DNA from: Elizabethkingia miricola
Lineage (GTDB): Bacteria; Bacteroidota; Bacteroidia; Flavobacteriales; Weeksellaceae
Assembly: GCF_001675285.1 (NCBI RefSeq)
Contig: NZ_LSGQ01000027.1
Location: forward strand, 1-64,000
Direction: 5' to 3'
DNA length: 64,000 nt
This document shows positions 27,690 through 37,500 of the stretch, piece after piece. Each line of letters begins with the position of its first letter. Positions within the stretch are counted from its first letter, which is position 1. Made by a program: the position numbers and the translations under genes. The notes beneath the pieces are model-generated. The model did not search any database. It was not told the DNA's origin and saw only the letters and a list, made by a program, of their open reading frames with translations.

Positions 27690-28723
27690 ACTTCGTATAT
27701 CTTCGGCCAGTTCTTACCGGTTACCAGCATATTATCACCTTTAAAGGCTATACCGTTCAGGACATCATCGGATCCTTTGGTATGTAATTTTACATAGTTA
27801 GAGAAATCATATCTCCCTACCACTTCCCCGGTTGCAGGATCAATTTTTAGTACCACAGGCTGTTGCCATACGTTAGCATAAATAAATCCTTTATAATACT
27901 CCAGTTCATTAATCTGACCATATGCCATTTCTGAACCAGCTACTCCGATTTTTCTTACCACTTTGGAAGGATCGTTAACATCCAGGAAATAGATATTAGA
28001 AGATCCATCTGAAGCAATCAGGTTTTTGCCGTCATAAGTTAGCCCCCAGCCTTCTGTCATCTCAGTTGGATACTGAAACTGACCTATCTGCTGTAAATTG
28101 GCTTTATTATAAATGAAACCAATTTTATTTTTCCAGTCCAGCTGAAACACTTTATCTCCGGCTATTGTACTTCCTTCAGAGAATATTTTTTCAACCAGCT
28201 GAGTTCCAGGAGCAGGACTAGGTTTAGCCTCAGCAATAGGCTGGGTCTGTCCTAATGTATATTTAATCAATCTGGACTGATCGAATTGTCCATCTGATTC
28301 ATAGACTGTATTTCCGTCTAACTGAAATCCCTGTACAAAATTTTTCGGATCATGCGGATATTCAGCAACCTGCTCATAAGTAAGATTTTGCTCAGGTTTA
28401 GAGGCAAATACATTAATTGTTGCATCCTGGTTGATCACTTTACCATCTTTCATCTTAATGTTGAATGTTACATCATTCTCTCCCAGTGTGAAAAATTTAG
28501 GGTCAATAGTCAGTGTATTACTTTCTTTATCTCCGAAGCTTATACTGATGCTTTCTGCATTTCCTGTTACATCGGAAGGCAAAGCTATCTTATCTCCGAA
28601 ATGATAGCCTTTGTCCTGCATTGTAGCATTATATTCCTGAATACTTTTTATAACTGTTTTCTCCTTGTTACAGGAAGCTAAAAGTGTAAGAGCCATAAGC
28701 CCTATAACTATATTTTTTTTCAT
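27677..28723 (-). CDS. Glutaminyl-peptide cyclotransferase, lipoprotein
   Basis: A 348-residue protein with a lipoprotein signal (Cys18 in LLASCNKE). An N-terminal beta-sandwich (about 25-110) precedes the five-bladed beta-propeller of the PF05096-type glutamine cyclotransferases (FVQGFQLDGNTVYESDGQFDQS, EGWGLTYDGKNLIASDGSSN, NELEYYKGFIYANVW, VLNGIAFKGDNMLVTGKNWPKIYEV). It converts N-terminal glutamine to pyroglutamate on exported proteins. Location is outer membrane or periplasm. Confidence 0.93.
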   Translation of the reverse strand: MKKNIVIGLMALTLLASCNKEKTVIKSIQEYNATMQDKGYHFGDKIALPSDVTGNAESISISFGDKESNTLTIDPKFFTLGENDVTFNIKMKDGKVINQDATINVFASKPEQNLTYEQVAEYPHDPKNFVQGFQLDGNTVYESDGQFDQSRLIKYTLGQTQPIAEAKPSPAPGTQLVEKIFSEGSTIAGDKVFQLDWKNKIGFIYNKANLQQIGQFQYPTEMTEGWGLTYDGKNLIASDGSSNIYFLDVNDPSKVVRKIGVAGSEMAYGQINELEYYKGFIYANVWQQPVVLKIDPATGEVVGRYDFSNYVKLHTKGSDDVLNGIAFKGDNMLVTGKNWPKIYEVKLK

Positions 28724-28786
28724 TTACCTATTTTTATTTTCAGGGGTATTCATCCCCTTTTATAATTGAGTCAAAAGTACAAAATT

Positions 28787-29704
28787 TTATCCCGAAAAAT
28801 CACCAAGCATATCCATTGTTGGTACAAAAAACAAAATTCCGGTTTTTGCAGTACTGAAGTCTAGTATTCTGTCATAATTGCCTGCAGGATCACCAACAAA
28901 CATACTTTCAAGCATTTTTTGTACGGTACTGAATGTACTGGCATAGGCGATAAAATAAGTTCCGGTTTCAGAACTTGTCCGAAAAGGCATATTATCCCGA
29001 ACCACTTTGAAATCATCTCCTACATTAGCCAGAGCACTGTGCGAATTTGCAGGCTTCACGTCATCTGTCATTTCTATATCACTTGCTTTGTAGCGGCCAA
29101 TTACTTTTTCCTGCTCTGGTACAGGCAATGAATTCCATGCTTTCATATCATGAGTATATTTCTGTACAAACAGATAGCTTCCCCCTTCATACACCTCATC
29201 TTCTGTTCCTACCTTTGCAAAGAAATCGCGGTCGGATCCCTGTGGGTTTTCTGTTCCGTCTACAAATCCCAATATGGCTCTTCCATCCCAATATCTGAAA
29301 CCATGTATTTCCTCTATACAGCTTGCAACAGGAGATAATACATCGGAGATTGCTGTGGCCATATCAAAACAAATACTGAACTGATCTGCCCTGATATGGA
29401 AGTGCAAATCACCCGGAGTAGAAACAGCTGTATGCTTCTCCCCTTTTATTTCTTTAAAGATATCAAGCTCTTTAGGTAGCGGTTCCTGAAGTTCCAGCTT
29501 TTTCCATGCATTATAACCGATTCCCATAACGCAGCTAACCCTTACATTTGGAAAACGTACTGCTGCGGAATTATTAAGATTCGAAACCAAAGCACATACT
29601 CTCTGAAAAGCTTCTTTAATATTATCTGTGTTTTTAAAATTCCATACCATGAAATAGGTATTGGCATTAGGATTATCTGTTACTTTTTGTGATTGTACAG
29701 CCAT
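28787..29704 (-). CDS. Dyp-type haem peroxidase (YfeX-like)
   Basis: A 305-residue Dyp peroxidase from the ATG at 29704; the longer reading needs a TTG. It contains the GFVDGTENP motif with the distal Asp, and SHSALANVG carrying the probable proximal haem His. No Tat or Sec signal is seen, so it is cytoplasmic. Dyp enzymes oxidise dyes or porphyrinogens with hydrogen peroxide; the physiological substrate is unknown. Confidence 0.93.
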   Translation of the reverse strand: MAVQSQKVTDNPNANTYFMVWNFKNTDNIKEAFQRVCALVSNLNNSAAVRFPNVRVSCVMGIGYNAWKKLELQEPLPKELDIFKEIKGEKHTAVSTPGDLHFHIRADQFSICFDMATAISDVLSPVASCIEEIHGFRYWDGRAILGFVDGTENPQGSDRDFFAKVGTEDEVYEGGSYLFVQKYTHDMKAWNSLPVPEQEKVIGRYKASDIEMTDDVKPANSHSALANVGDDFKVVRDNMPFRTSSETGTYFIAYASTFSTVQKMLESMFVGDPAGNYDRILDFSTAKTGILFFVPTMDMLGDFSG

Positions 29705-29756
29705 ATTATTTGTCAAAAAAAACGATTAAATCAATATAAATTTACTCCAATAATAA

Positions 29757-30134
29757 TTATTTCAAAGTTTCTATATCCTGACCAAACTGCAGGATATAAC
29801 CATTGTTATCATAAATAGCAAATTCCCGCATTTGCCACGGAAAATCTTCAATATTATAACATATCTCTGTTTTATCTTTCAGCTGTTCCCAAAGATTATT
29901 AACATCCTGAATGTTAAAATAAAATGATCCGGAAAACATTGAGCTTTTGAAAGGAATCTGCTCATTAGGTTTAGAAAACATAATCTCAACATCATCTTTT
30001 TTCAGCAATGCCCACTGCCATTCTTCATCTTTTTTCAGGCACTGAAACCCTAAATTTGTTGTATAGAATTCAATCGTTTCATCTAATTCTGTTGTCCATA
30101 AATTAGGGGTAAGTGTATTAAACTTTATCTCCAT
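29757..30134 (-). CDS. VOC family protein (glyoxalase/bleomycin-resistance type)
   Basis: A 125-residue VOC module (LTPNLWTTELDETIEFYTTNLGF to FAIYDNNGYILQFGQDI). Its ATG overlaps the end of the SRPBCC gene by 17 bp, so the two are translationally coupled. Target unknown. Confidence 0.85.
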   Translation of the reverse strand: MEIKFNTLTPNLWTTELDETIEFYTTNLGFQCLKKDEEWQWALLKKDDVEIMFSKPNEQIPFKSSMFSGSFYFNIQDVNNLWEQLKDKTEICYNIEDFPWQMREFAIYDNNGYILQFGQDIETLK

Positions 30135-30552
30135 TATTTTCTAAAAAATTTTTAAGTGATTTACCCAGAATTTCATTCCAGCCCGCTTTATAATTTTCTT
30201 TTGCAAAGTCGGCTCCGGCATCTGAAAAACTATCCAATCCTGTATGTGTTAAGGTAAGCTTTGTTCCGTTATCTGTTTTTTCAAGTTCCCATAACAATTC
30301 CGATGAGCCTCTGCTATGATCCGGGTGTGTCCAGGTATGCTTTAAAAACCTGTTAGGTTCAAAACCAAGTACCTGACAGCGATGAAGATATTTTTTCTCA
30401 TCCCCGGGTTCAAAAAAATCGAATACAGCTCCCTCTTTAAGAACAAAGTTGGGAATATCAAAATACCAGATTTTCATTTCATCTTTATCGGTAATAGCCT
30501 TCCATACTTGTTCTACAGGTACGTTATATGTTTCGGTAATGATAACTGACAT
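30118..30552 (-). CDS. SRPBCC (AHSA1-type) domain protein
   Basis: A 144-residue START-like protein (ITETYNVPVEQVWKAITDKDEMKIWYF to GWNEILGKSLKNFLE). It is a fourth AHSA1-type member in the window and overlaps the VOC gene downstream by 17 bp. The pairing of SRPBCC and VOC repeats the arrangement in the 8.6-11.5 kb cluster. The ligand is unknown. Confidence 0.87.
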   Translation of the reverse strand: MSVIITETYNVPVEQVWKAITDKDEMKIWYFDIPNFVLKEGAVFDFFEPGDEKKYLHRCQVLGFEPNRFLKHTWTHPDHSRGSSELLWELEKTDNGTKLTLTHTGLDSFSDAGADFAKENYKAGWNEILGKSLKNFLENNGDKV

Positions 30553-30643
30553 AACCCATATTTTCCAATAAAGCTAAACAATATTTCAGTTATTCTTCGC
30601 CTATTTATGAAAGTTTATGAATTTTCATGAGGTATTTCATAAA

Positions 30644-30667
30644 AAAAGGTGAGCAAGCTCACCTTTT
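30644..30667. terminator. Terminator hairpin in the 30.6 kb spacer
   Basis: AAAAGGTGAGC (30644-30654), AA loop, GCTCACCTTTT (30657-30667): an 11-bp perfect stem with A and T tracts. It probably ends the ABC export operon. Confidence 0.75.
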
Positions 30668-30728
30668 AATTTTATTCACTTAAAGAATAAGTTAATTTAA
30701 ATCCTGTTTAAATTTTATTATTAATACT

Positions 30729-30831
30729 CTTCGACAGGCTCAGAGTGACATTGCTCATATCAATTATCCTCTTTTTAGAGGTGTCAGGCTGAGTTAAGTC
30801 TATAGTGAGCATGACGAACTATCGAAGCCTA
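30729..30831. repeat. Degenerate palindromic intergenic repeat
   Basis: CTCAG-AG-TGACA (30739-30750) can pair with TGTCA-GG-CTGAG (30782-30793) around an internal CCTCT/AGAGG hairpin (30768-30781). The CTTCGACAGGCTCAG phrase at 30729-30743 and ATCGAAGCCT at 30820-30829 are the kind of palindromic intergenic element I recall from flavobacterial genomes. The 310-bp gap from 30553 to 30862 holds this and the terminator, no gene. Confidence 0.5.
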
Positions 30832-30862
30832 ATACTTTTTTGAATCAAAATTAAACAGGCTC

Positions 30863-32068
30863 TTATTTTAAATCGATTAATTCGTCCTCAGACTTTACTT
30901 CTTCAGGCTTAAGATAGCGGAACATCTTCCATAACTTTATTTTCAAAGCAATCCAGCCTAAAACCCCATATACAATCAGAAGAATAATCAGATGTTGTAA
31001 ATACGGATAAGTAAGTTCAACAGAGCCTTTCTGAATCAGAAGTATTTTGAATGCCTGTAAAAATGGTGTCAGCGGAATAATATTCGCTAAAAACTGTACC
31101 GCCGCCGGCATTGCACTAAGCGGCCATGTAAAACCGCTGATAATAAAAGACGGCGACGCCAATACCATTAAGATCTGTGTAGCCTTTAATGCATCCGGAA
31201 TCAGAATACTGATAAATACTCCCAGAAATGATGCAGATCCAACAAAAACTGCAGTAAGCAATATAAAGTTAAAAATACCTTCCGGCATTGGAACCTTAAA
31301 GATCATATGCATAAGGTAATAGATTCCTACAATAAGAATCGAGAAAAACCATATCGGAATTACTTTTATCAGCATGGTAGGGAAAGCCCATCTGCGCATT
31401 CCGTAATATTCTTTAATAAACGACCCTCTCTGGAATTCCGCAGCAAAGCTTACTGCCATTGCCAAAAGGATTACTTGCTGCAGCACTACTGCAAGCATCG
31501 CAGGCCACATAAAGATAAGGTAGTTACTGGTTGTATTAAACAGGGTAATATAATTAGTCTTAAAAGGCTCGTATTGGGTTGCAGCTTTAACAGCCGGCAT
31601 TCCCATTTTCTGAAGACCTTTTATAGAAGCTCCCGCAGAGAAAGTACCAATTGTAAGCTGTAGTGCTTTAGAAGCAAAATTAGCTGTTAAAACATTTCCG
31701 GTATTCACATAAACATTAAGCTCCGGATATTTTTTCTGCAGCATATCTGCCTCAAATTTTGCCGGAATCATAACCACTGCAGCTGCTTCATTTTTTATAA
31801 CTTCATCCTTTATGCTTTGTGGCTCCTGTATATATTTAATAACTTTTATACTGCTGTTATCATCCAGCATATCAGTCAGCTGATTAGACAAGGGAGTGTT
31901 GTCTCTGTCTACAACCAATACCGGAATATTCTCTACTTTTCCGCTTTGGTAAACAAAACCTAATAAAACAGCATACAGAATCGGAGCCAGAAAGAATACT
32001 GACCTCAAGGTATCATTGGCTACAAAAAGCTTAAATTCTCGCTTTAAAAGACGCAGAAATTCTTTCAT
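30863..32068 (-). CDS. ABC-2 type transporter permease
   Basis: A 401-residue permease with one N-terminal membrane segment, a large periplasmic loop (about 50-180) and five C-terminal helices: the YhiH/YadH-type ABC-2 layout. GFTWPLSAMPAAVQFLANIIPLTPFL is the conserved segment. It follows the HlyD gene by 8 bp. No ATPase gene is adjacent. Confidence 0.9.
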   Translation of the reverse strand: MKEFLRLLKREFKLFVANDTLRSVFFLAPILYAVLLGFVYQSGKVENIPVLVVDRDNTPLSNQLTDMLDDNSSIKVIKYIQEPQSIKDEVIKNEAAAVVMIPAKFEADMLQKKYPELNVYVNTGNVLTANFASKALQLTIGTFSAGASIKGLQKMGMPAVKAATQYEPFKTNYITLFNTTSNYLIFMWPAMLAVVLQQVILLAMAVSFAAEFQRGSFIKEYYGMRRWAFPTMLIKVIPIWFFSILIVGIYYLMHMIFKVPMPEGIFNFILLTAVFVGSASFLGVFISILIPDALKATQILMVLASPSFIISGFTWPLSAMPAAVQFLANIIPLTPFLQAFKILLIQKGSVELTYPYLQHLIILLIVYGVLGWIALKIKLWKMFRYLKPEEVKSEDELIDLK

Positions 32069-32076
32069 AGACCTTA

Positions 32077-33033
32077 TTATTTCAGGATAATATTTGCATT
32101 CACCAGGATATTCTGAGCTTTCTTCATATCCTTTGGTTTTACTTTGATTTCATAAATAGCATCCTGAAGCTGATAGTCCGGATAAGCGGTTGTAATATCA
32201 GCATAGCGGGTAAGCTGCTTGATGTAAACAATTGTTCCTTCCAACTCTTCTTTGTTGTAGACCACCTGCATTTTCACCTCCTCACCTTTCTTATATTTAG
32301 CAATCTTACTTTCCGGAATTGTAAAACGGAAGTAAGTACTCGAAGGAATATAACCGTTGAACAATGCAAAACCTGCTGTTGCCAATTCTCCCGGATTAAG
32401 GCTGATGGTTTCTATCTCCATATCGTTTGTTGCAATAACATAACGTTCGGAATATGCTACATTAGCTTCCTGTAAAGCTCCCTGAGCCTGAGAAGCCTGT
32501 CCGGCAGCCATTTCTATTTTTTCATAGCGCGTTCCTCTCTTTACATCGTCGAGTTCCGCATTTACTGCATCGAATTGTGCTTTTGCTCCCTGCAGTTTAG
32601 CGTAAACCTCATCATAGGCTTGTGGGGACATCAGACTGTCTCTATACATATTGGATGCTCTTCTGAAAGATTTCTGTGCAAAATCATATTGCTCTTTCAG
32701 ACCTTTATATTTAGCCTGAAGTTGTTTCATCTGGTCTGCAGTTGCTCCATTTTTTGCCATTTGCTCTTGTGCCTGAGCTGCACTTACAGCCCCTTTTGCC
32801 TGAGCTATTTTAGCAGTAACTTCCGGAATATCTAATAAAGCCAGTGTATCTCCTTTTTTTACAGTTTGACCTTCACTTACTAATATTTTCACAATTCTTC
32901 CGGTAACTTTAGGGGCAAAAGAAATAACATCCTTTTTAGTTTTCCCTTCAAATTCGGACATGTTGCCTTTATCGCTTCCGCAACTGCCCAGAATAAATAA
33001 ACTGAAAAGAGGTATATAGATATTTTTTTTCAT
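32077..33033 (-). CDS. HlyD-family periplasmic adaptor lipoprotein
   Basis: A 318-residue membrane-fusion protein with a lipoprotein signal (Cys18 in FILGSC). It has a biotinyl-lipoyl-like half (FAPKVTGRIVKILVSEGQTVKKGD), a long coiled-coil hairpin (about 75-185), a second lipoyl half and a beta-barrel. It links the inner-membrane permease to TolC. It lies 10 bp after the TolC gene. The substrate of the exporter is not predictable. Confidence 0.92.
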   Translation of the reverse strand: MKKNIYIPLFSLFILGSCGSDKGNMSEFEGKTKKDVISFAPKVTGRIVKILVSEGQTVKKGDTLALLDIPEVTAKIAQAKGAVSAAQAQEQMAKNGATADQMKQLQAKYKGLKEQYDFAQKSFRRASNMYRDSLMSPQAYDEVYAKLQGAKAQFDAVNAELDDVKRGTRYEKIEMAAGQASQAQGALQEANVAYSERYVIATNDMEIETISLNPGELATAGFALFNGYIPSSTYFRFTIPESKIAKYKKGEEVKMQVVYNKEELEGTIVYIKQLTRYADITTAYPDYQLQDAIYEIKVKPKDMKKAQNILVNANIILK

Positions 33034-33043
33034 AATGTTCTTT

Positions 33044-34465
33044 TTATAAACCTTGATAAAGCTTGGTTACATCTAATTCCTGAGTAGATTTCATCAGCTC
33101 GATAGCTGCTCTTCTCTGGTTGAATATCGCGTTTTGGTAGTCTAGCTCTGCAGCTTCCAGATCATTTTCGGCTTCTATCAGCTGTGTAGATTTTGCCATT
33201 CCGTAGCGGAATTCTTTCTCAGCCTGAACCAATGCATTCTGTGCCAGTTCTTTTTGTTTCTTTTTCAATGCAATTTGCGCATAGGCAATATCGTAATTAG
33301 ACTGGTTATTGGCCAGATTCAGTGTCAGCTTTCTCGTAGCGTCATATTTCTGAGTCTGCAGCATTTCTTTATTTACTTTTGCCAGTTCTTCAGCATGTTT
33401 ACCTTCCTTACCATCAAATATTTCCCATTTGAATCCTACTCCCGCAGTAAGCAATGGAAATACTGCCAGATTATTGGGTCTCCAGTCAAGTTTTCTTCCC
33501 GGATAATTCAGCTCCGGAATTGCCGGAATAATATTATCTGAAGTTTTGATCCTGTTACTATAAAGACCAATATAGTATAAAGAAGCCATTAACTGAACTT
33601 TTGGAACCCACCATGTTCTTTCTGCCTGTATTTTATAATCTGCAGCATTAATTCCATGATCGAGTGCGCGAATTTCAGCTCTTTCTTCGATGCTTTTCTG
33701 CAACGGAAGACTTTCCACCGGAACCAATACAGGGTTTATCAAACGTAATCTTTCTTTTTCTACTCCCGTCAATACTTCCAACTGTGTCAGCAGAAGTTCT
33801 TTCTTTCCTTCATATTCTACAACCTTTGCATCCAGGGTTGCCTGAGCCAGTTCAATTTTCTTATGATCGTATGGTGTAATAAGACCATAACCTAAAGCTT
33901 TATCTGCTGTTTTTCTGTTGGCATCCAGTCTTCTCTTGCTTTCATCCAGAACAATTTTGGACTGGTGAATTAGCGCCAATTGGTCATAAGCACGGGAAAC
34001 GGTTGTAATAACCTCATCACGTGTTTTTTCCAATAGGATATCTTCCGACTTTTTCTTTTCTTCTAATGCCTTATTCAGATATTTCACTTTTCCACCGGAA
34101 TACAACAGCATTTTTGCATCTGCTTTCGCGATTCCTGAAAACCCTGAAATATTAAGATTGTTGCTATACTGTCCGCTTGGAATAGTAAGAAAAGGTTCCA
34201 GATTTATTTCCGGAGAACTCAGACGGGTTGTCGCATTAAGATAACCTGCCTGCCCACTAATTTCCAGTGTAGGCAGAAAGATATCTTTAAGTTTATGCTG
34301 ATCGAGTTCTGTGACCTTATTTTTGGTCTTCTGCATCATTAAATCTGCATCGCGTACAATAGCACTTTCCAGCAATTCTTTGAAGTCGGGAGCCGATTGT
34401 CCCCATCCCAAAACAGGGAGTAAAAACAAGCTTATCCCATACAGTGATAATCTGTTCCTCATCAT
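33044..34465 (-). CDS. TolC family outer-membrane efflux protein
   Basis: A roughly 473-residue protein with a signal peptide ending near VLGWGQS and the long alpha-helical repeats of TolC (ENDLEAAELDYQNAIFNQRRAAIELM near the C-terminus). I use ATG at 34465 (MMRNRLSLYG); a GTG 12 bases upstream is an alternative. First gene of the TolC-HlyD-permease operon. Confidence 0.92.
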   Translation of the reverse strand: MMRNRLSLYGISLFLLPVLGWGQSAPDFKELLESAIVRDADLMMQKTKNKVTELDQHKLKDIFLPTLEISGQAGYLNATTRLSSPEINLEPFLTIPSGQYSNNLNISGFSGIAKADAKMLLYSGGKVKYLNKALEEKKKSEDILLEKTRDEVITTVSRAYDQLALIHQSKIVLDESKRRLDANRKTADKALGYGLITPYDHKKIELAQATLDAKVVEYEGKKELLLTQLEVLTGVEKERLRLINPVLVPVESLPLQKSIEERAEIRALDHGINAADYKIQAERTWWVPKVQLMASLYYIGLYSNRIKTSDNIIPAIPELNYPGRKLDWRPNNLAVFPLLTAGVGFKWEIFDGKEGKHAEELAKVNKEMLQTQKYDATRKLTLNLANNQSNYDIAYAQIALKKKQKELAQNALVQAEKEFRYGMAKSTQLIEAENDLEAAELDYQNAIFNQRRAAIELMKSTQELDVTKLYQGL

Positions 34466-34494
34466 TCTATTTTTCACAAAAATAATACAAAAAA

Positions 34495-34533
34495 AATGGA
34501 AAAAAGAGAAATTTTAATCCTCTTTTTTCCATT
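34495..34533 (-). terminator. Terminator after the alpha-2-macroglobulin gene
   Basis: AATGGAAAAAAGAG (34495-34508) and CTCTTTTTTCCATT (34520-34533), a 14-bp stem about 60 bases past the alpha-2-macroglobulin stop. Confidence 0.75.
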
Positions 34534-34596
34534 AAAGTTAGTTTAACCCTCAATTCCCATAAAATCAAAGCTTACAGGAAGTGTATAAGTTCATTT

Positions 34597-37500
34597 TTAT
34601 GGCATTACAGTAACATTTGTTCCTTGTGTATGTGCATTCATCTGAGGCGCGTAGTAATTCTGCATTGTCGTAATTCCGTTAGAAAACTTACCTGCAATAT
34701 TAGCTACCACATCATATTCGAACACATATTTACCTTTTGGCATCTGTTCTATATAGAAGTTGGTAGATGCATCTTTAGTCGACTGATAGTAACCTAAATT
34801 ATTCTTCCACTGGTATCCGGATAACACTTCTGTTGGTTCGAATCCTGCGGCTCTCATATCTTTGATATGGATATACTCCATTGGACGGTCTGTATTCAGG
34901 ATCATTCTCACTGTTACTTTATCTCCTACACGAAGTGGTGTATCAGCTGTAATCTTTTTAAGTTCTTCTCCGTTTTCTGTTTTCACTTTTTTGTAAAGCT
35001 CTTTGGTCACAGAAATATAGGTTTCAGAAGATTTCACTTTATCCAAATCTTCATAATACTGCCAGAACAATCCTCCCTGAACAATACCAGGACCTGGTTT
35101 GGTTACGGTTACTTCAGCCAGTTTTTTATCCAGTTCAGGAGATTTTACAGCAGACTTGATATAACCTGTTGCCTGAACATCAGTTTTTGTCAACTCTTTA
35201 CCACCCCAGACTACAGTTGCTTTGTCCGCTTCCGGAGTTGTCCATGACTTACCGCTGTTCATTATTGTATAGATAACTTCTGCAGTAGCACGGCTGGTTT
35301 CCCAATGGTTGACTTCTTTCTGAGTTATCAGCCAGATTTTCATATCTTCTATAATTGCATCATTAGGTTTCAGCTTATTGAATGCCTGCATTGCCAAAGC
35401 ATGGTTAATTGCTTTCGAAGCATACCAGCCCCATGCATCCAGATTCTGCTTCCAGTATACACCCTGAGTTTTAGTATCTGTAGACGTTTCTTTCAGATAG
35501 GTCATCAGTTTATCAGAAACATCTTTCAATCCATAGTTATTGAATAATAATGCAGCTCTTGATAATCCGTAGAATGTAAAATCTGTAATCTTAGCTGTTT
35601 TTGCTTTAGCAATAACCTGAGATTTCAGTGTTGCGCCTGTATTTTTTAATGGGTATTGAGCTTCCCAGTAATGACGTGTATCCAGATAATCCAATACCAG
35701 ATTGCTCCACGGATTCATATCTTTTGGTTTCCAGTAACGGTTGATCTCACGGTCCAAATAAGCCGTTAATGCACTTACCATTTCATTTTGCGGTGTATTC
35801 TGATAATCGTTCACGCCGCCTTTATCTTTCAGCCATTCGTTTACTTTTCCTAAATTTTTAAGAATATAAAGCGATGTAGAGAAGCTGCTTGGAGAACCTG
35901 CATACCATGAGAACCCACCATCACCATTTTGCAATTGTTTTAGTGTGCTCCAATCGTCTAAAATAGAGTTACGCATATTATTGGCATCAAACAGACGTGC
36001 TAACATTTGCATTTGCTGTTTCTCATCTTTAGCCTCGAATACCCAAGGTGTTTCTTCTAATAAAAGCTGCTTCAGTTCCTGATTTTTCTCCAGATTACTT
36101 TCCAATAAGCCTTTCTCCTGATATTCTTCAAAGATTTTCTTCATTCTCGGATTAGCCTTAAATATTTCAGAAGCCAGAACATCTGCAAACCATTTATTGA
36201 ATACTACATCTGCTGAATTATTAATATCATTCTTCAGACTTGGTAATGCAAACAGCACTTCCCAAATTGGATTGGTTGTCAGCTCTAATGTATTAGAAAC
36301 ATTGGCAATTGTTGTCGAGTTATTCGATTTCAACTGATCCAGTACAAAAGTCTTAGTTTGCCCTTCTTTTACAAAAATTGGTAAGGCATCCGTTACCAAC
36401 ATTCTGTTTGGCAATACCGGAACTGCTTTTTGTTCACCATCACTGTACTGCCCTGCTTTTGCAACCGTTTTTATAATAATTCCGGAAACATCGTTTGGCA
36501 CTTTGAAAGTCCAGTTAACAGATTTGCTTGAAGTTGCATTGATATCAAAATTCTGAATCAGATTATTCAGTCCGAATTTTGAAGAAATATCTTCGTTGGT
36601 ATCAGCATTCAGAATTTGCAGCTGTACGCTACCACTTAAAGCTTTTTCTACAAGATTATTCAGCTTCACCTGCATATTAATTTCATCACCTTCACGTAAG
36701 AATCTTGGATAATTTGGAGTAACCGAGAAATCTTTCTGTGTAACAATAGTCTGCTCCAGTGTTGCAGCATTAGCATTTTTATCATGTGCCAGGAACATCA
36801 GCTTCCACTTGGTTAGCGCTTCCGGAGATGTAAATTCAAAACTTACATTTCCATCTTTATCTGTTTTTAAGTTTGGATAGAAGAATGCAGTTTCATTCAA
36901 ATTACTGCGAACAGGAACTTTGTCCAGATCTTCTTTTTTCTTCGCTTTACCATATCCAGTAACTACAACTGCTTCTACATCTCTAGTCTTTACACTATCT
37001 TTTTTAGCAGCAGCTACAGGTGCTGGTAATGCCATATCCGCAGTAGCTTCATAAGCTACATTAGCTTTCCGTAATGTGGATCCTCCTCTAATTCTGACAT
37101 TAGTTGCAAGTCCACCTAGCGCTCCATACTGATCGAACCAGTTAAAATAAGGCTCAAATACGGTTTTAGCATTCAAATATTTTTCACGTTTATTAAAGCG
37201 TACAGAGTTTAGACTTTCTGTACCCACTCCATAATTTTGCTGTATAAATCTTTCGAAATTGAAATTTCTGAATGTATAAGTATTAGCAACGAACTGATCC
37301 AGTGACATATCGTACATATTAGCTAATAATTCAGCAACTGCTTTTTCTTTGTTCTTTCCGGTAATCTTCACCATCCACTTTTCTTTGCTTCCCGGCTGAA
37401 TCTTATCACGGAAAGTGGTAAGTTCTATCTTCATAGGTTCTGTTTCATTACGAACCGGCAAGTTTGTAGAAAGTGTCTGAATATCATTATAAGCTGCTAA

